64,000 bases of DNA from the NCBI RefSeq assembly GCF_036067295.1, contig NZ_CP107954.1, forward strand, positions 5,270,001 to 5,334,000, in the 5' to 3' direction. Within the stretch, counting starts at the first letter, position 1. The number at the start of each line of letters is the position of its first letter. Source of the stretch: Kribbella sp. NBC_00382 (GTDB lineage Bacteria > Actinomycetota > Actinomycetes > Propionibacteriales > Kribbellaceae). Positions 16,917-28,348 of this stretch are shown piece after piece. Below the pieces are notes generated by a model, which searched no databases, was not told the origin of the DNA, and saw nothing but the letters and a program-made list of their open reading frames with translations. Made by a program: the position numbers and the translations under genes.

Positions 16917-17665
16917 TGCGCCACGACGACGAGCAAGACCCCGGCACCGCCGCCCTAGCAGCGGTCGCCGGGCTCGCCCGCACGGTCGACTCGCTCGGCC
17001 GTGACGTCTACACGCTCAACCAGGCCGCCAAGTCCACCGCGGCTAAGGCCGACCTGAAGGCCCTGGCCCGCACGGTCGAGTCGCTCGGCAACACGGTGAC
17101 GTCGTTCGAGGATCTGCTCGCGCGGCTGACCGCCAAACCCGCCAAGACCAAGGCCTCCGGTCACGGCGAGGCCGAGCCGGTGCGGTCGTGGCTGTGCCTG
17201 CCCGAGAACGACGTCGCGGCGGTCGAGGCGGTGCTGACCGAGCTGCTGCCGTGGATGGGGTTGGTCTATCTGCGCTACGCGACCGCCCGCGAGGAGCTGC
17301 CGCCGTGCTGGCTGTGGCATCCCGAGATGGTCGAGGAGCTCGTGTGGCTGATGGACGCCTGGACCGCCGCCTACGAAGGCCCGGAGGCGTCGAACAAGCT
17401 CGTCGGTGACTGGCATGACCGGCAGCGCCCCGGCGTGACCCGCCGCATTGGCGAGTACGCGCCGAGCTGTGACGTGCTCAAGCACCGCGACGATGCCGGC
17501 CAGGCCGCGGTCACCGTGCCGCTCGCGGCTGAGGCCGACCCGTTCGTGACCTGGTGGGCCACCGACCGCCACAAGACCGGCCCCGAGCCGACCGCAGCAC
17601 AGATCAAGGCCGGACGCCGTGGCGCCCTGGCCGCCGTACCCGACACCGCTGGAGGCCAGCGATGA
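16916..17665 (+). CDS. Coiled-coil protein with DUF4913-like Trp-rich domain
   Basis: 249 residues. The first 75 form a coiled coil with an internal duplication, LARTVDSLGRDV (~19) and LARTVESLGNTV (~49). The second half is Trp-rich (LPPCWLWHPEMVEELVWLMDAW), resembling DUF4913 proteins that commonly accompany TraA-type relaxases in actinomycete plasmids; the assignment is by pattern only. The coiled coil may dimerise it or dock it to another transfer protein. Overlaps both neighbours. Confidence 0.68.
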   Translation: MRHDDEQDPGTAALAAVAGLARTVDSLGRDVYTLNQAAKSTAAKADLKALARTVESLGNTVTSFEDLLARLTAKPAKTKASGHGEAEPVRSWLCLPENDVAAVEAVLTELLPWMGLVYLRYATAREELPPCWLWHPEMVEELVWLMDAWTAAYEGPEASNKLVGDWHDRQRPGVTRRIGEYAPSCDVLKHRDDAGQAAVTVPLAAEADPFVTWWATDRHKTGPEPTAAQIKAGRRGALAAVPDTAGGQR

Positions 17666-19098
17666 ACCCCGCACGTTTCTCCCTGCCTGATCTGACCGAC
17701 CCGAGCACGATCACGTGGCCGATGATCGCCGCCGGCGCCGCCGCACTGCTGATCGCCGTGGCGCTGATCGTCTTGGCGACGCGGGCGATCCGCCGCGCAG
17801 TACGGGGCGTCAGTGCAGCGGTCGAGGCCGGGCGGTTGACGACCCGCAGCGTGCTGATCGTGGTCGCGATCGTGGCTGCGCTCGGCGTCGCCGGGATCGG
17901 CGGCGCGCGTTCGTTCAACGCGGTCTCAGTGAAGTTCGACAGCCCGCTGGTGCCGTTGGTTGCCGACGGCATGATCATCGCCTGCACCGCGCTGCGCTTG
18001 GCGGCGTTGACGCGCGGCTGGCGGATTCCCGGCGCACTCGTCACGACGTATGTGTTCATCGGCGGCACGGTGTGGCTGAACATCGACACCGCGACCGGGA
18101 TCGCCGACGCTCTCGCGCACGCGCTCGCGCCACTGGCCTACGCCGTGCTGGTCGAGATGCTCGCGCACCTGCTGCGCCTGCACATGAAGCTCGCACAACC
18201 GGCGAAGCCGCGCCTGTCCGCACTGACCTGGCTCACCTCCCCGGTGATCACGACCCGCGTCTGGTTGCACCTGTCGCGGACCGGCGAGGACGACCCCGCC
18301 ACCGCGCGGGCACTGGTGCAGCAGGTCGTGCGGATGGCGTCGCGGCTGGCGACGCTGTGCCCGAGCTACAAGCTGTGGCCGTTCGACGCCGCCCGCGCCG
18401 CCCGGACGGCGTGCCTGCAAACGATCCGCGACGGACTGCTGTCGGCCAGCGAACTGGCCGCGCTGCTCCCAACTGCCAACCGGTTAACCCCTGGCGAGCT
18501 ACTCGCGTTGGTCGACTCCGCCGCCCTTGGCACCACTGGGCGCGCCGGCCAGCCGACCCCGGCGGTCGAGGACAGTCGCGGCGAGCAGCCCGGTGCGCCG
18601 GTGTGGTTGATCGCCTACCTACTCGGTGCGCTCCGGACCAGCACGGCCCAGCAAACGATCCAGCCCGGTGCAGCCAGCCCGGCCCAATGGCTGCCCCAGC
18701 CCGGTGCAGCCAGCCCGGTGCAGGCACCGGCCCAGCCCGGTGCAGAACCCGTCTCGGGCTGCTCGGATCACAGCGAGGTGCACAGCCCGGCTGCACCGAC
18801 CGACGAGGAACTGCTGGTCGAGCTGCGCCAGATCGCCGACACCGAACACGCGGGCGCGGCGCTGAGCCAGCAGCAGATCCGCCGCGCGCTCGGCGTCGGC
18901 TCTGGCCGTGCGCGACGGCTGGCCGAGATGACCGGGTGGGTCGAACCGGCTCCCTCCCCGGCGACCGACGGCGCGGGGGACCGGCAGCCGCAGACGCGCG
19001 GCCAGCTCCTGCTCGTCACGGCTGCCGGAGAAAACAGCGCCGACACCGGACTCGACGACCCCACCGAACTCGATCTCGAAACGAGCAGCAACCGATGA
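17662..19098 (+). CDS. DUF2637/SpdB-like membrane protein with C-terminal HTH
   Basis: 478 residues from ATG 17662. Four hydrophobic helices in the first ~170 residues (MIAAGAAALLIAVALIVLA, SVLIVVAIVAALGVAGIGGA, DGMIIACTALRLAAL, LVTTYVFIGGTVWLNI) match DUF2637, the family of Streptomyces plasmid spread proteins. A helical cytoplasmic region follows, then a linker with three QPGA repeats (~333-362), then an HTH-like segment (SQQQIRRALGVGSGRARRLAEMTG, in parts). It may move the element between hyphal compartments or anchor DNA at the membrane. ATGA-coupled on both sides. Confidence 0.82.
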   Translation: MNPARFSLPDLTDPSTITWPMIAAGAAALLIAVALIVLATRAIRRAVRGVSAAVEAGRLTTRSVLIVVAIVAALGVAGIGGARSFNAVSVKFDSPLVPLVADGMIIACTALRLAALTRGWRIPGALVTTYVFIGGTVWLNIDTATGIADALAHALAPLAYAVLVEMLAHLLRLHMKLAQPAKPRLSALTWLTSPVITTRVWLHLSRTGEDDPATARALVQQVVRMASRLATLCPSYKLWPFDAARAARTACLQTIRDGLLSASELAALLPTANRLTPGELLALVDSAALGTTGRAGQPTPAVEDSRGEQPGAPVWLIAYLLGALRTSTAQQTIQPGAASPAQWLPQPGAASPVQAPAQPGAEPVSGCSDHSEVHSPAAPTDEELLVELRQIADTEHAGAALSQQQIRRALGVGSGRARRLAEMTGWVEPAPSPATDGAGDRQPQTRGQLLLVTAAGENSADTGLDDPTELDLETSSNR

Positions 19099-19346
19099 CC
19101 AAACCCACCAAGGAGCAATCGACCATCAGTCAGCACGAAGCCATCACCTCAGCACCCAGCAACTCGACAACAGTCCTCGCAACAGCCAGTAGCACAAACC
19201 CAACCCCAAAGATCGATCATGCACACCCAGGCATCACGATCAAGTGGAGCCTCGACTCCGCTTCGCGTCGTCTGGTCGGCCTGCGCCCGAGGGCGGATTC
19301 TGGCCCCGTCGGTCCGATCACGGCAGGCGGTGCGGCATGGCTGTGA
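19095..19346 (+). CDS. Small Ser/Thr-rich protein before traA
   Basis: 83 residues, low complexity at the N-terminus (TTVLATASSTNPTP), a more ordered C-terminus (GITIKWSLDSASRRLVGL). It starts within the DUF2637 stop (ATGA) and its stop overlaps the TraA start region, which supports translation. No family recognised; AT-rich codons in its first half differ from its neighbours. Confidence 0.55.
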   Translation: MTKPTKEQSTISQHEAITSAPSNSTTVLATASSTNPTPKIDHAHPGITIKWSLDSASRRLVGLRPRADSGPVGPITAGGAAWL

Positions 19347-22300
19347 TGGGCATCCACAGCGGCCACAGCGCCAGCTATCTGACCGGGTCGGTTGCGACCG
19401 GCCGGGAGAACTACTACACCGGCGCGGTCGCGGCCGGCGAACCGCCGGGCCGTTGGTCCGGGCGAGGCGCTGCGGCCCTCGGCCTGTCCGGCGAGGTCGA
19501 CAACCAGGACATGACCGCGCTGTATGAGCGCTACCTCGACCCGCGCGACGAGCGCTTCCGTGACCCCGCCCTGTGGGACGAGGCCGACACGCTCGGCCAC
19601 ACGGGCCGGGCGTACAAGACCGAGGCCGAGGTGTACGCGGCTGCACTGGCCAAGGAGCCCGGTGCATCAGCGGAGCGCCGCAACGAGCTCCGGGCTGAGG
19701 CGGGCCGGTCCGTACGCAACAACGTGTCCTTCCACGACGCGACGTTCAGCCCGCAGAAATCGATCACGGTGCTGCACACGGCGTTCGAGGCCGAGGAAGT
19801 GCAGGCGCTCGGTGCGGCCGAGGCAGCCCGCGGTGCACTCGCACAGGCGCAGCGGGCCGGTGACCGGCCTGCGGTGCACCGCTACCGCACCGCGGTGCGG
19901 GTCGCTGAGTCCGAGGCGGTGCAGTGGGGTCAGCGGAGGCAGATCGTCGAAGATGCGATCTGGGCCGGGAACAGCGCCGCCCTGTCGTATCTGCAGGACA
20001 ACGCCGGATACACCCGCGTCGGGCACCACGGCGGCGCGGCCGGCCGATGGGCCGAAACCCGCGACTGGACGATCGCATCGTTCTTCCAGCACGACTCGCG
20101 CGACCACGACCCGCAGCTGCACATCCACAACGCGATCCTCAACCGCGTTCAGGGACCCGATGGGAAGTGGCGCACTCTCGACTCCAAGGCACTGCACCGG
20201 GTCCGCCCGGCCGCCGCGGCCGTCGGTGAGCGGGTGATGGAACAGCACCTCGTGAACGCGCTCGGGGTCCAGTTCGTGATGCGCCCGGACGGCAAGTCGC
20301 GCGAGATCGCAGGCGTCGACCAGGCCGTGATGGATCTGTTCAGCTCACGCCGACGGGCGATCACAAAGAAGACCGCGCCGCTGGTGGCCGCGTTCGAGAA
20401 GAAGTTCGGACGCGAACCCAACAACCTCGAACTCGCCCGGTTGCAGGAGACCGCGACACTGGCGACCCGCCGGGCAAAGTCGCACGACGGCGAAACCTAC
20501 GAAGCCCGGTTGCAACGATGGGACGCGCAGCTGCGTGCCGAGGTCCGCGGGGGACTCGGCAAGGTCGCCGCCGACGTGCTCGCCACCCGGCGGCGGCAAT
20601 GGCTACCGGGCCGGGTCAACAAGACCAAGGTCCTCGAGTTGGCGCTGGCCGACGTGCAGTCCAAGCACGCCACCTGGCGCGCGGCCGATCTGACCCGAGC
20701 GATCAGCGACGCGCTGCCCGACAACCTCGGCACCATGAAGCCCGCGAAGGTCGCTCGGCTGCTGGACAAGCTGACCGAACGCGGTCTGGCCATGGCGCAG
20801 GAGGTCGACACCAAGAACCGGGGCCAGGCCGGCGCGCTGCCCACCGAGCTGGTCCGCTCCGACGGGTCCTCGGCGTACTCGGCGCCGGGCGCAGCCCGGT
20901 ACGTGACACCTGACCATGTGCGGGCTGAGCGACAGCTTGCGACCGCGGGCTACGCGCGCGGAGCAGCAGCGATGGCGTGGAGCGACGCGATGGTGTTCGT
21001 GCAGAAAATGGCCGAGGACGGCCTAAAACTCGGCGAGGACCAGGCCGAGGCTGTGCGCAACATTCTCTCCTCCGGCGCGAGCGTCGAGACGCTGGTCGGT
21101 CCCGCAGGCACCGGCAAGTCCCGTGTCGTAGGCGCATTGGCGAGAGCGTGGGAGGACCCGGCCCTGTGGCAGGGGCAGCGGCACCGGATGGTGGGACTTG
21201 CCGCGTCCCAGGTCGCGACCGAGGTACTGGCCGCCGACGGCGTCTCCGCGATGAACATCACCCGCTGGTTGCAGACCCAGCAGCATCTTGCCGACGAGTC
21301 CGCGCGCCCCGAGCAGGAGGCGTGGCGGCTGCGCGCCGGTGACCTGGTGGTGGTCGACGAGTCGGCGATGGCCAACACCACCGACCTGGCCGAGATCCAG
21401 GCGCGCTGCGCCGATGCCGATGCGAAGCTGTTGCTGGTCGGCGATCACCGGCAGCTTGCCGCAGTCGGTGCCGGTGGCGGCATGGAGCTGGTCACGCAGA
21501 ACGCGCCAACCCGCGAGCTGGTCGAGACGCGCCGCTTCTCCCAGCCCTGGGAGGGGCCGGCGTCGCTGCGGCTGCGCAACGGTGACACAGCGGTCCTGGC
21601 GGACTATCACAAACAGGGCCGCATCCTCGACGGCGGCCACATCGAGTCCGCGCAACGATCGGCGGCCGACGCGTGGCTGGCCGACCACCTCGACGGCCGG
21701 CACACGCTGCTGATCGTCGACACGAACCAGCAAGCCGCCGAGCTGTCCGCGCAGCTACGCGCCCGACTGGTCGCCCACGGTCAGGTCGACGACGACCGCA
21801 CCGTGGCGCTGGCGTCTTCGGGCAACCGGGTGGGGCGTGGCGACCTGATCCAGACCAGGCTCAACGCGTGGCATCTGAAGGGGTATCTCGGGAACATCCG
21901 AGCAGCGTTCAACCGCGACGAGTTCGTGGTGGACGCCGTTCTGGATGACGGTGGGCTGCGGGTCGTCCCGCTGATCCAAGGGACCCGGACGCGCGCGCCG
22001 GGCCGAGAGATGTATCTGCCCGGCAGCTATGTCCGCGAGCACGTCGCTCTCGGCTACGCCGCCACCGTCCACTCCTCCCAAGGCATGACGGTCGATACCA
22101 GCCATCTGGTCGCGACCCAGACCACTTCCCTGCACGCGCTGTATGTTGCGATGACCCGCGGCCGGGCCAGCAACACCGCCCACGTCGTGACCAAGGCTCT
22201 GGCCTCCGAGGCCGAGTTCGGCGAGACCAACGATGCCGCGCAGCGGTCAGCGTTGTCGGTGCTGCGGGCAACGTTCGAGCTGGACAACCCGCAACTGTCG

Positions 22301-23992
22301 GCACTGCAAACAGCGGCCGAGTCCGCCGCCGAAGCACAGCGCCTGCGGACACCGGCCGAGCTGCTGGCCGACGGGATCGCGCTTGCGACCGCAGGCCGCA
22401 CGGCCGGGTGGCTCGACGAACTCACCGACGCAGGAGTCCTCACACAAGACCAGCGCTACGCGCTGGCCACCGACGACGGTGCCGGGACACTGGCGAGCCT
22501 GCTGCGCCAGGTGGAACTCGCAGGCAAGGACCCGCGCCAGGTCCTCTCCGAGGCCATCCAGCAGCGGAGTCTCGACGACGCCCGCAACGTCAGCTTCGTA
22601 ATCCAGGACCGGATCAAGCAAGCGACTGTGCTGGACACCGTGGGCGAAACCTACGCGGAGCGGCTCCCGCAGATCGACGACCCGCAATGGGCCTCCTATC
22701 TGGCCGACCTGGCCCGCGAAGCCGATGCCCGCGCGGAAGAACTCGGCGCTGAGGTCGCGACTGAGCAGCCTCAGTGGGCCGAAACCCTCGGCCCGCTTCC
22801 CGCCGAAGACGACCCGCTGCGCGCCGACTGGATCAAGCGCGCCGCCCAGGTCGCCGCACACCGCGAGGTGATCGGACACGACGCCGCCGACGACGCGCTC
22901 GGCCCACCGCCCAAGCCAGGGCAAGTCGAGGCGTATGCGTCTTGGCGGACCGCCTGGCGCGCGCTCGGCCGGCCCGAGGCCGACCGCGCCGAAGCCGAGA
23001 TGTCGCCCGGCCAGCTCCGCGTCCGGGTCCGTGCCTACGAACGCGAGAAGGCCTGGGCGCCGCCCTATGTCGGAGAGGAACTGGCCGGAACCCGCCAGGC
23101 CGCCGAGCAGGAGCGCCGGACCGCGACCCTGCGCAACGCCGAGGCCGATGCGAGCCCCGACGAGGACACCCGCGCGCAGCTACGTACCGAAGCCGAACAG
23201 GCCAAAGCGCTGGCCGAGGCGCTCGACCTGCGCGCCACCGAGCTGCAGAAAGCCGACGACGCGCGGGCGGTGTGGCTGGCCCACACCGCCGAGACCCAGG
23301 CCGCCGCGATGCGCGCCGCCGACGAGCTGCAGCAACGCGGCATCGACAACACCGACACCGGCCCCACCAGCGACGAGCTGCTTGACCAGCTCGAAACCGA
23401 GGACCGAGACGACACCGACGATCTGCGGTTCCTCGACGAGCACGACCTGACCGAGGTCGCTGAAGCCCGCGAACGCGATCTGGCGACCGCTCGGCCCGGC
23501 GACGAGTTCGTTGAGGCCGAACTGGTGGACGACCAACTCGCCACCGGCCCGGCCGAACAGGTCAACGAGGCCGAGTTCGTCGACGCCGAGATCGTTGCCG
23601 ACGGCATTGACACGGACGAAGGTGCCGACCACCGAGCCGTCCAGCGGTCGGCCGACCCGGCCGAGCAGCAGGCGGCACGGGAAAGCCAGGTACCGGCCGA
23701 CGTTCGCGAGATCGCATCGACCGAAGACAAGGTCGCCGAGTCCGATACCCCGCGGGTGCCGAGCGCGGAGGAAACCGCCGAGGCGGCACGACGGGCGCAG
23801 CGGGCGCTGATCGAGATTCAGCACCGCAGCACGACCGAACAGCACCACGAGGCCGACGAGGCCGCCCGCGAAGAGGAACTCGCCCGCTGGCACGACGACG
23901 ACCAGGCCCGCGCCAGTGAGGCCACCGCAACTGCCAGCCACGACGACACAGCACACGACGCCGGCCCGGTCATGGACCGGTACGACGACTAA
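19337..23992 (+). CDS. traA: MobF-type conjugative relaxase-helicase TraA
   Basis: Nicks oriT and unwinds the strand for transfer. 1551 residues. The N-terminal HUH relaxase domain has Tyr residues in ENYYTG (~18), a SPQKSITVLH region and the metal triad in RDHDPQLHIHNAILN (~253-267). A RecD2/TraI-like helicase follows with Walker A GPAGTGKS (~588), VVDESAM (~671), LLVGDHRQLAAVG, GYAATVHSSQGMT and LYVAMTRGR. The last ~400 residues are acidic coiled coil and end with the EELARWHDDD module (~1513) shared with two neighbours. The start is ATG 19337 or ATG 19346; the in-frame region back to 19244 overlaps the previous gene and lacks relaxase-like sequence. Confidence 0.95.
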   Translation: MAVMGIHSGHSASYLTGSVATGRENYYTGAVAAGEPPGRWSGRGAAALGLSGEVDNQDMTALYERYLDPRDERFRDPALWDEADTLGHTGRAYKTEAEVYAAALAKEPGASAERRNELRAEAGRSVRNNVSFHDATFSPQKSITVLHTAFEAEEVQALGAAEAARGALAQAQRAGDRPAVHRYRTAVRVAESEAVQWGQRRQIVEDAIWAGNSAALSYLQDNAGYTRVGHHGGAAGRWAETRDWTIASFFQHDSRDHDPQLHIHNAILNRVQGPDGKWRTLDSKALHRVRPAAAAVGERVMEQHLVNALGVQFVMRPDGKSREIAGVDQAVMDLFSSRRRAITKKTAPLVAAFEKKFGREPNNLELARLQETATLATRRAKSHDGETYEARLQRWDAQLRAEVRGGLGKVAADVLATRRRQWLPGRVNKTKVLELALADVQSKHATWRAADLTRAISDALPDNLGTMKPAKVARLLDKLTERGLAMAQEVDTKNRGQAGALPTELVRSDGSSAYSAPGAARYVTPDHVRAERQLATAGYARGAAAMAWSDAMVFVQKMAEDGLKLGEDQAEAVRNILSSGASVETLVGPAGTGKSRVVGALARAWEDPALWQGQRHRMVGLAASQVATEVLAADGVSAMNITRWLQTQQHLADESARPEQEAWRLRAGDLVVVDESAMANTTDLAEIQARCADADAKLLLVGDHRQLAAVGAGGGMELVTQNAPTRELVETRRFSQPWEGPASLRLRNGDTAVLADYHKQGRILDGGHIESAQRSAADAWLADHLDGRHTLLIVDTNQQAAELSAQLRARLVAHGQVDDDRTVALASSGNRVGRGDLIQTRLNAWHLKGYLGNIRAAFNRDEFVVDAVLDDGGLRVVPLIQGTRTRAPGREMYLPGSYVREHVALGYAATVHSSQGMTVDTSHLVATQTTSLHALYVAMTRGRASNTAHVVTKALASEAEFGETNDAAQRSALSVLRATFELDNPQLSALQTAAESAAEAQRLRTPAELLADGIALATAGRTAGWLDELTDAGVLTQDQRYALATDDGAGTLASLLRQVELAGKDPRQVLSEAIQQRSLDDARNVSFVIQDRIKQATVLDTVGETYAERLPQIDDPQWASYLADLAREADARAEELGAEVATEQPQWAETLGPLPAEDDPLRADWIKRAAQVAAHREVIGHDAADDALGPPPKPGQVEAYASWRTAWRALGRPEADRAEAEMSPGQLRVRVRAYEREKAWAPPYVGEELAGTRQAAEQERRTATLRNAEADASPDEDTRAQLRTEAEQAKALAEALDLRATELQKADDARAVWLAHTAETQAAAMRAADELQQRGIDNTDTGPTSDELLDQLETEDRDDTDDLRFLDEHDLTEVAEARERDLATARPGDEFVEAELVDDQLATGPAEQVNEAEFVDAEIVADGIDTDEGADHRAVQRSADPAEQQAARESQVPADVREIASTEDKVAESDTPRVPSAEETAEAARRAQRALIEIQHRSTTEQHHEADEAAREEELARWHDDDQARASEATATASHDDTAHDAGPVMDRYDD

Positions 23993-24017
23993 CCACCCCC
24001 AGAACAGGAGCAAAACG

Positions 24018-26120
<2,103 letters not shown>

Positions 26121-26137
26121 CGCGAAGCGCTGCCCAG

Positions 26138-26166
26138 GCTCTCCCGCCCCTGGCGGGCGGGAGAGC
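26138..26166 (+). terminator. Strong hairpin ending the transfer operon
   Basis: GCTCTCCCGCCC (26138-26149) pairs perfectly with GGGCGGGAGAGC (26155-26166) around 5 nt, 17 nt after the last stop codon. A second short GC palindrome follows at 26169-26188. No T-tract is present, as is common in actinomycetes. Confidence 0.75.
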
Positions 26167-26219
26167 GACCCGGCCCTAGGGGGCCGGAGCAAGAACAGCC
26201 TGGCGCGGGTATGGCGGGC

Positions 26220-26386
26220 GGCTAAACAGACCGTCCCCCTCCACCCGAATTGGTGCCGGCAGTTCTCACCTGGAGGACGGCGGCGCTCGCTTCGCTCACC
26301 GGTCGCTGCGCTCCCTCGCACTTGTCCACCACGTGACAACGGCCGGCACCAATTCGCGCGGAGCCTCTTGGACGGCCTGTTAGGCG
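26220..26386. repeat. Long imperfect palindrome, candidate oriT/ori or structured RNA
   Basis: The perfect 15-bp arms CGAATTGGTGCCGGC (26246-26260) and GCCGGCACCAATTCG (26342-26356) are extended inward (26261-26270 with 26332-26341) and outward (GGCTAAACAGACCGTCC with GGACGGCCTGTTAGGC) into an imperfect ~50-bp stem. About 60 nt lie between the arms, themselves rich in GCGCTCGC-like runs. It sits in the 345-bp non-coding gap between the transfer operon and the next gene, a typical place for an origin of transfer. Confidence 0.7.
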
Positions 26387-26465
26387 GCAGTAGCCGGCAG
26401 GCCCCCAAGAACGGGGCTGCCGCCAACACAACGCCCACCAGCGACCAGGCGCCAGGGAGCACACC

Positions 26466-26630
26466 ATGACCAAGAACAAGCCCGCCGGAACCCCCACCCC
26501 ATGCCAGCCGTGGTGCAACCCAAGCAAGCACCTCCTGTGCGGAGGACCCCTCTGCTGCGGCCACCTCTACGAGAAGCCGCGCCCGGCCCGCAAGACCCGC
26601 ACGAAGCTGTTCTCCCGGTCGGGTTGGTGA
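26466..26630 (+). CDS. Small Cys-rich protein, 54 residues
   Basis: ATG 26466 with AGGGAG 6 nt upstream. The product has a cluster CQPWCNPSKHLLCGGPLCCGH (as CxxxC, then CGG, CCGH), enough ligands for one zinc ion, and a basic C-terminal tail (RPARKTRTKLFSRSGW). It ends 6 bp before the methyltransferase start, suggesting co-expression. Function unknown; a small nucleic-acid or protein-binding zinc finger is plausible. Confidence 0.65.
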   Translation: MTKNKPAGTPTPCQPWCNPSKHLLCGGPLCCGHLYEKPRPARKTRTKLFSRSGW

Positions 26631-26636
26631 CGGCCG

Positions 26637-28268
26637 ATGATGGCGACGAAGCGCACCCGCACTGCGGCGCACCGGCCAGCGGTCCGGCAGCGCCGGTTCC
26701 GGCACGACACCCTGACCGCCCTTGACCTCTTCTCCGGATTCGGGGGCCTGACGCAGGGCATCGAGCGGGCCGGGTTCGACGTGATCATGGCCGCCAACCA
26801 CAACTCCTACAAGGTCGAGGTCCACGAGGCCAACCACCCCACCACCGAGCACTGGATCGCCGATCTCGCCAACCAGGACTCGGCCGACTACCACGATGTG
26901 CGGGACCTTCCTGCTGCGGATCTTGTCGCCGCCGGCGTCTCGTGTGTGAACCACTCTCCGGCGAACACGATGAAGGCCTACGAAGAGGGCCTGACGTTGT
27001 TCGACATGGACGACCCCGACTACGACGACCGCGTGACCCGGTCGGAACGTGACCGGGCGACGGCCAACTGCGTCTTGCACTACGCCCAGAAGCACCACCC
27101 GCGGATGATCCTCATCGAGTGCACGACCCAGCTGCAGTCGTGGGGCAATCTCGTGCCGGGCAAGCGAAAGGTCGGCGACGGCTCGACGTACCGCTGGTGG
27201 CTCAAGCAGTTCGACATCGAGGGCTACGACCACAAGGTCGTGTTCCTGAACTCGATGTTCTTCGAGGTCGGCCAGTCCCGTGACCGCGCCTACTGGATCT
27301 TCTGGGACAAGAAGCTTGAAGCCCCCGACCTGGAACACCGCCCGATCGCCTGGTGCTCGTTCTGCAGCACGGTGGTGGAGTCACAGCAAAGGTGGAAGAC
27401 AGGGATCCCGCCGACCGGGACGGTCTGCTACGGCAAGCAGTACGAATACAGCTGCCCGTCGTGCCGCTTCCCCGTGGTTCCGCAGTTCACGCCGTCGCTG
27501 GCCGCTCTGGACCTGTCCAACCTGGGCACCCGGATCGGTGACCGCGACAAGCCCCTGGCGCCGTCGACCATGGCCCGCATCGAACGAGCCCGCCAACGGC
27601 TCGGTGAGTTCCCCGCGGTGCTCATGCCCGCCAAGGCGACGCGCGGCTCGGAGCGGCACCCGTGGCAGCCGATGTCCACCCAGACCAGCCAGCAAGAAAC
27701 CGCAATCCTCAGCACCGGTGCAGTCGTGGCCATCGACAACTTCCAGGGCGCTCCACGCGGCGCTGGTGATCCGCTGCCGACGCAGGGCGGCTCGGAAACG
27801 ATGGCGCTCCTGTCGAGTGCGGTCCTTCCGTTCAGGAAGAACACCAGGCCCACGATGCACGCTGAGGCGATGCCGACCGTGACGGCCGAGCAGATCCCCG
27901 GTCTGCTGTTCGCGAGCTGGTACAAGCAGAACGGTTCGACCGGCACCGAGACCGCACCGCATCCGCTGACCGACCCGTTCGGCGCGCTGACATCTCGCGA
28001 CACCACCGCGCTCGTGTTCGCCGAATGGCAGCAGACCCTGGCTGAGCGGCGAGTTGAGGATCTCAAGTTCCGGATGATGGGGCCACACGAGATCGGTCGC
28101 GGCTGCGGCTTCGATCCCGACTTCGGCGACCACCACGGCACCTACAAGGTCTGGGGATCAGCCCGCGACCAGGTCGACGGCTACGGCAACGCCGTCACCC
28201 CTGCGGTCGGCGAGTGGATCGGTACCCGGCTGCGCGCAGTACTCCACCGCGAAGACACCGCCGCATAA
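26637..28268 (+). CDS. DNA (cytosine-5) methyltransferase, divergent motif IV
   Basis: Methylates cytosine C5 in DNA. Motif I is LDLFSGFGGLTQGIERAGF (~29-47). The catalytic-loop position reads GVSCVNHSPAN instead of the usual PPCQ-type loop, keeping a Cys. Motif VI is LIECTTQ (ENV replaced), motif VIII is QSRDRAYWI, and motif X is GYGNAVTP near the C-terminus. Two CxxC pairs (WCSFC, CPSC at ~240-285) form an inserted zinc ribbon between motif VIII and the target-recognition region. 543 residues. No restriction endonuclease is adjacent, so it is an orphan or protective enzyme, probably shielding the element from host restriction. Confidence 0.9.
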   Translation: MMATKRTRTAAHRPAVRQRRFRHDTLTALDLFSGFGGLTQGIERAGFDVIMAANHNSYKVEVHEANHPTTEHWIADLANQDSADYHDVRDLPAADLVAAGVSCVNHSPANTMKAYEEGLTLFDMDDPDYDDRVTRSERDRATANCVLHYAQKHHPRMILIECTTQLQSWGNLVPGKRKVGDGSTYRWWLKQFDIEGYDHKVVFLNSMFFEVGQSRDRAYWIFWDKKLEAPDLEHRPIAWCSFCSTVVESQQRWKTGIPPTGTVCYGKQYEYSCPSCRFPVVPQFTPSLAALDLSNLGTRIGDRDKPLAPSTMARIERARQRLGEFPAVLMPAKATRGSERHPWQPMSTQTSQQETAILSTGAVVAIDNFQGAPRGAGDPLPTQGGSETMALLSSAVLPFRKNTRPTMHAEAMPTVTAEQIPGLLFASWYKQNGSTGTETAPHPLTDPFGALTSRDTTALVFAEWQQTLAERRVEDLKFRMMGPHEIGRGCGFDPDFGDHHGTYKVWGSARDQVDGYGNAVTPAVGEWIGTRLRAVLHREDTAA

Positions 28269-28348
28269 GCCCACATCGCCTATTCACCCCTGGGGAGGGG
28301 CCGAGCGTGACGACCCCTCCCCAACCTCCAACCACACCAGGAGATCCG

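Noticed and set aside
26220..26386. Integron attC cassette site
   Set aside because: Ends resemble GTTRRRY/RYYYAAC loosely, but the left end has an extra A, there is no integron integrase or cassette array, and the structure is longer than usual.
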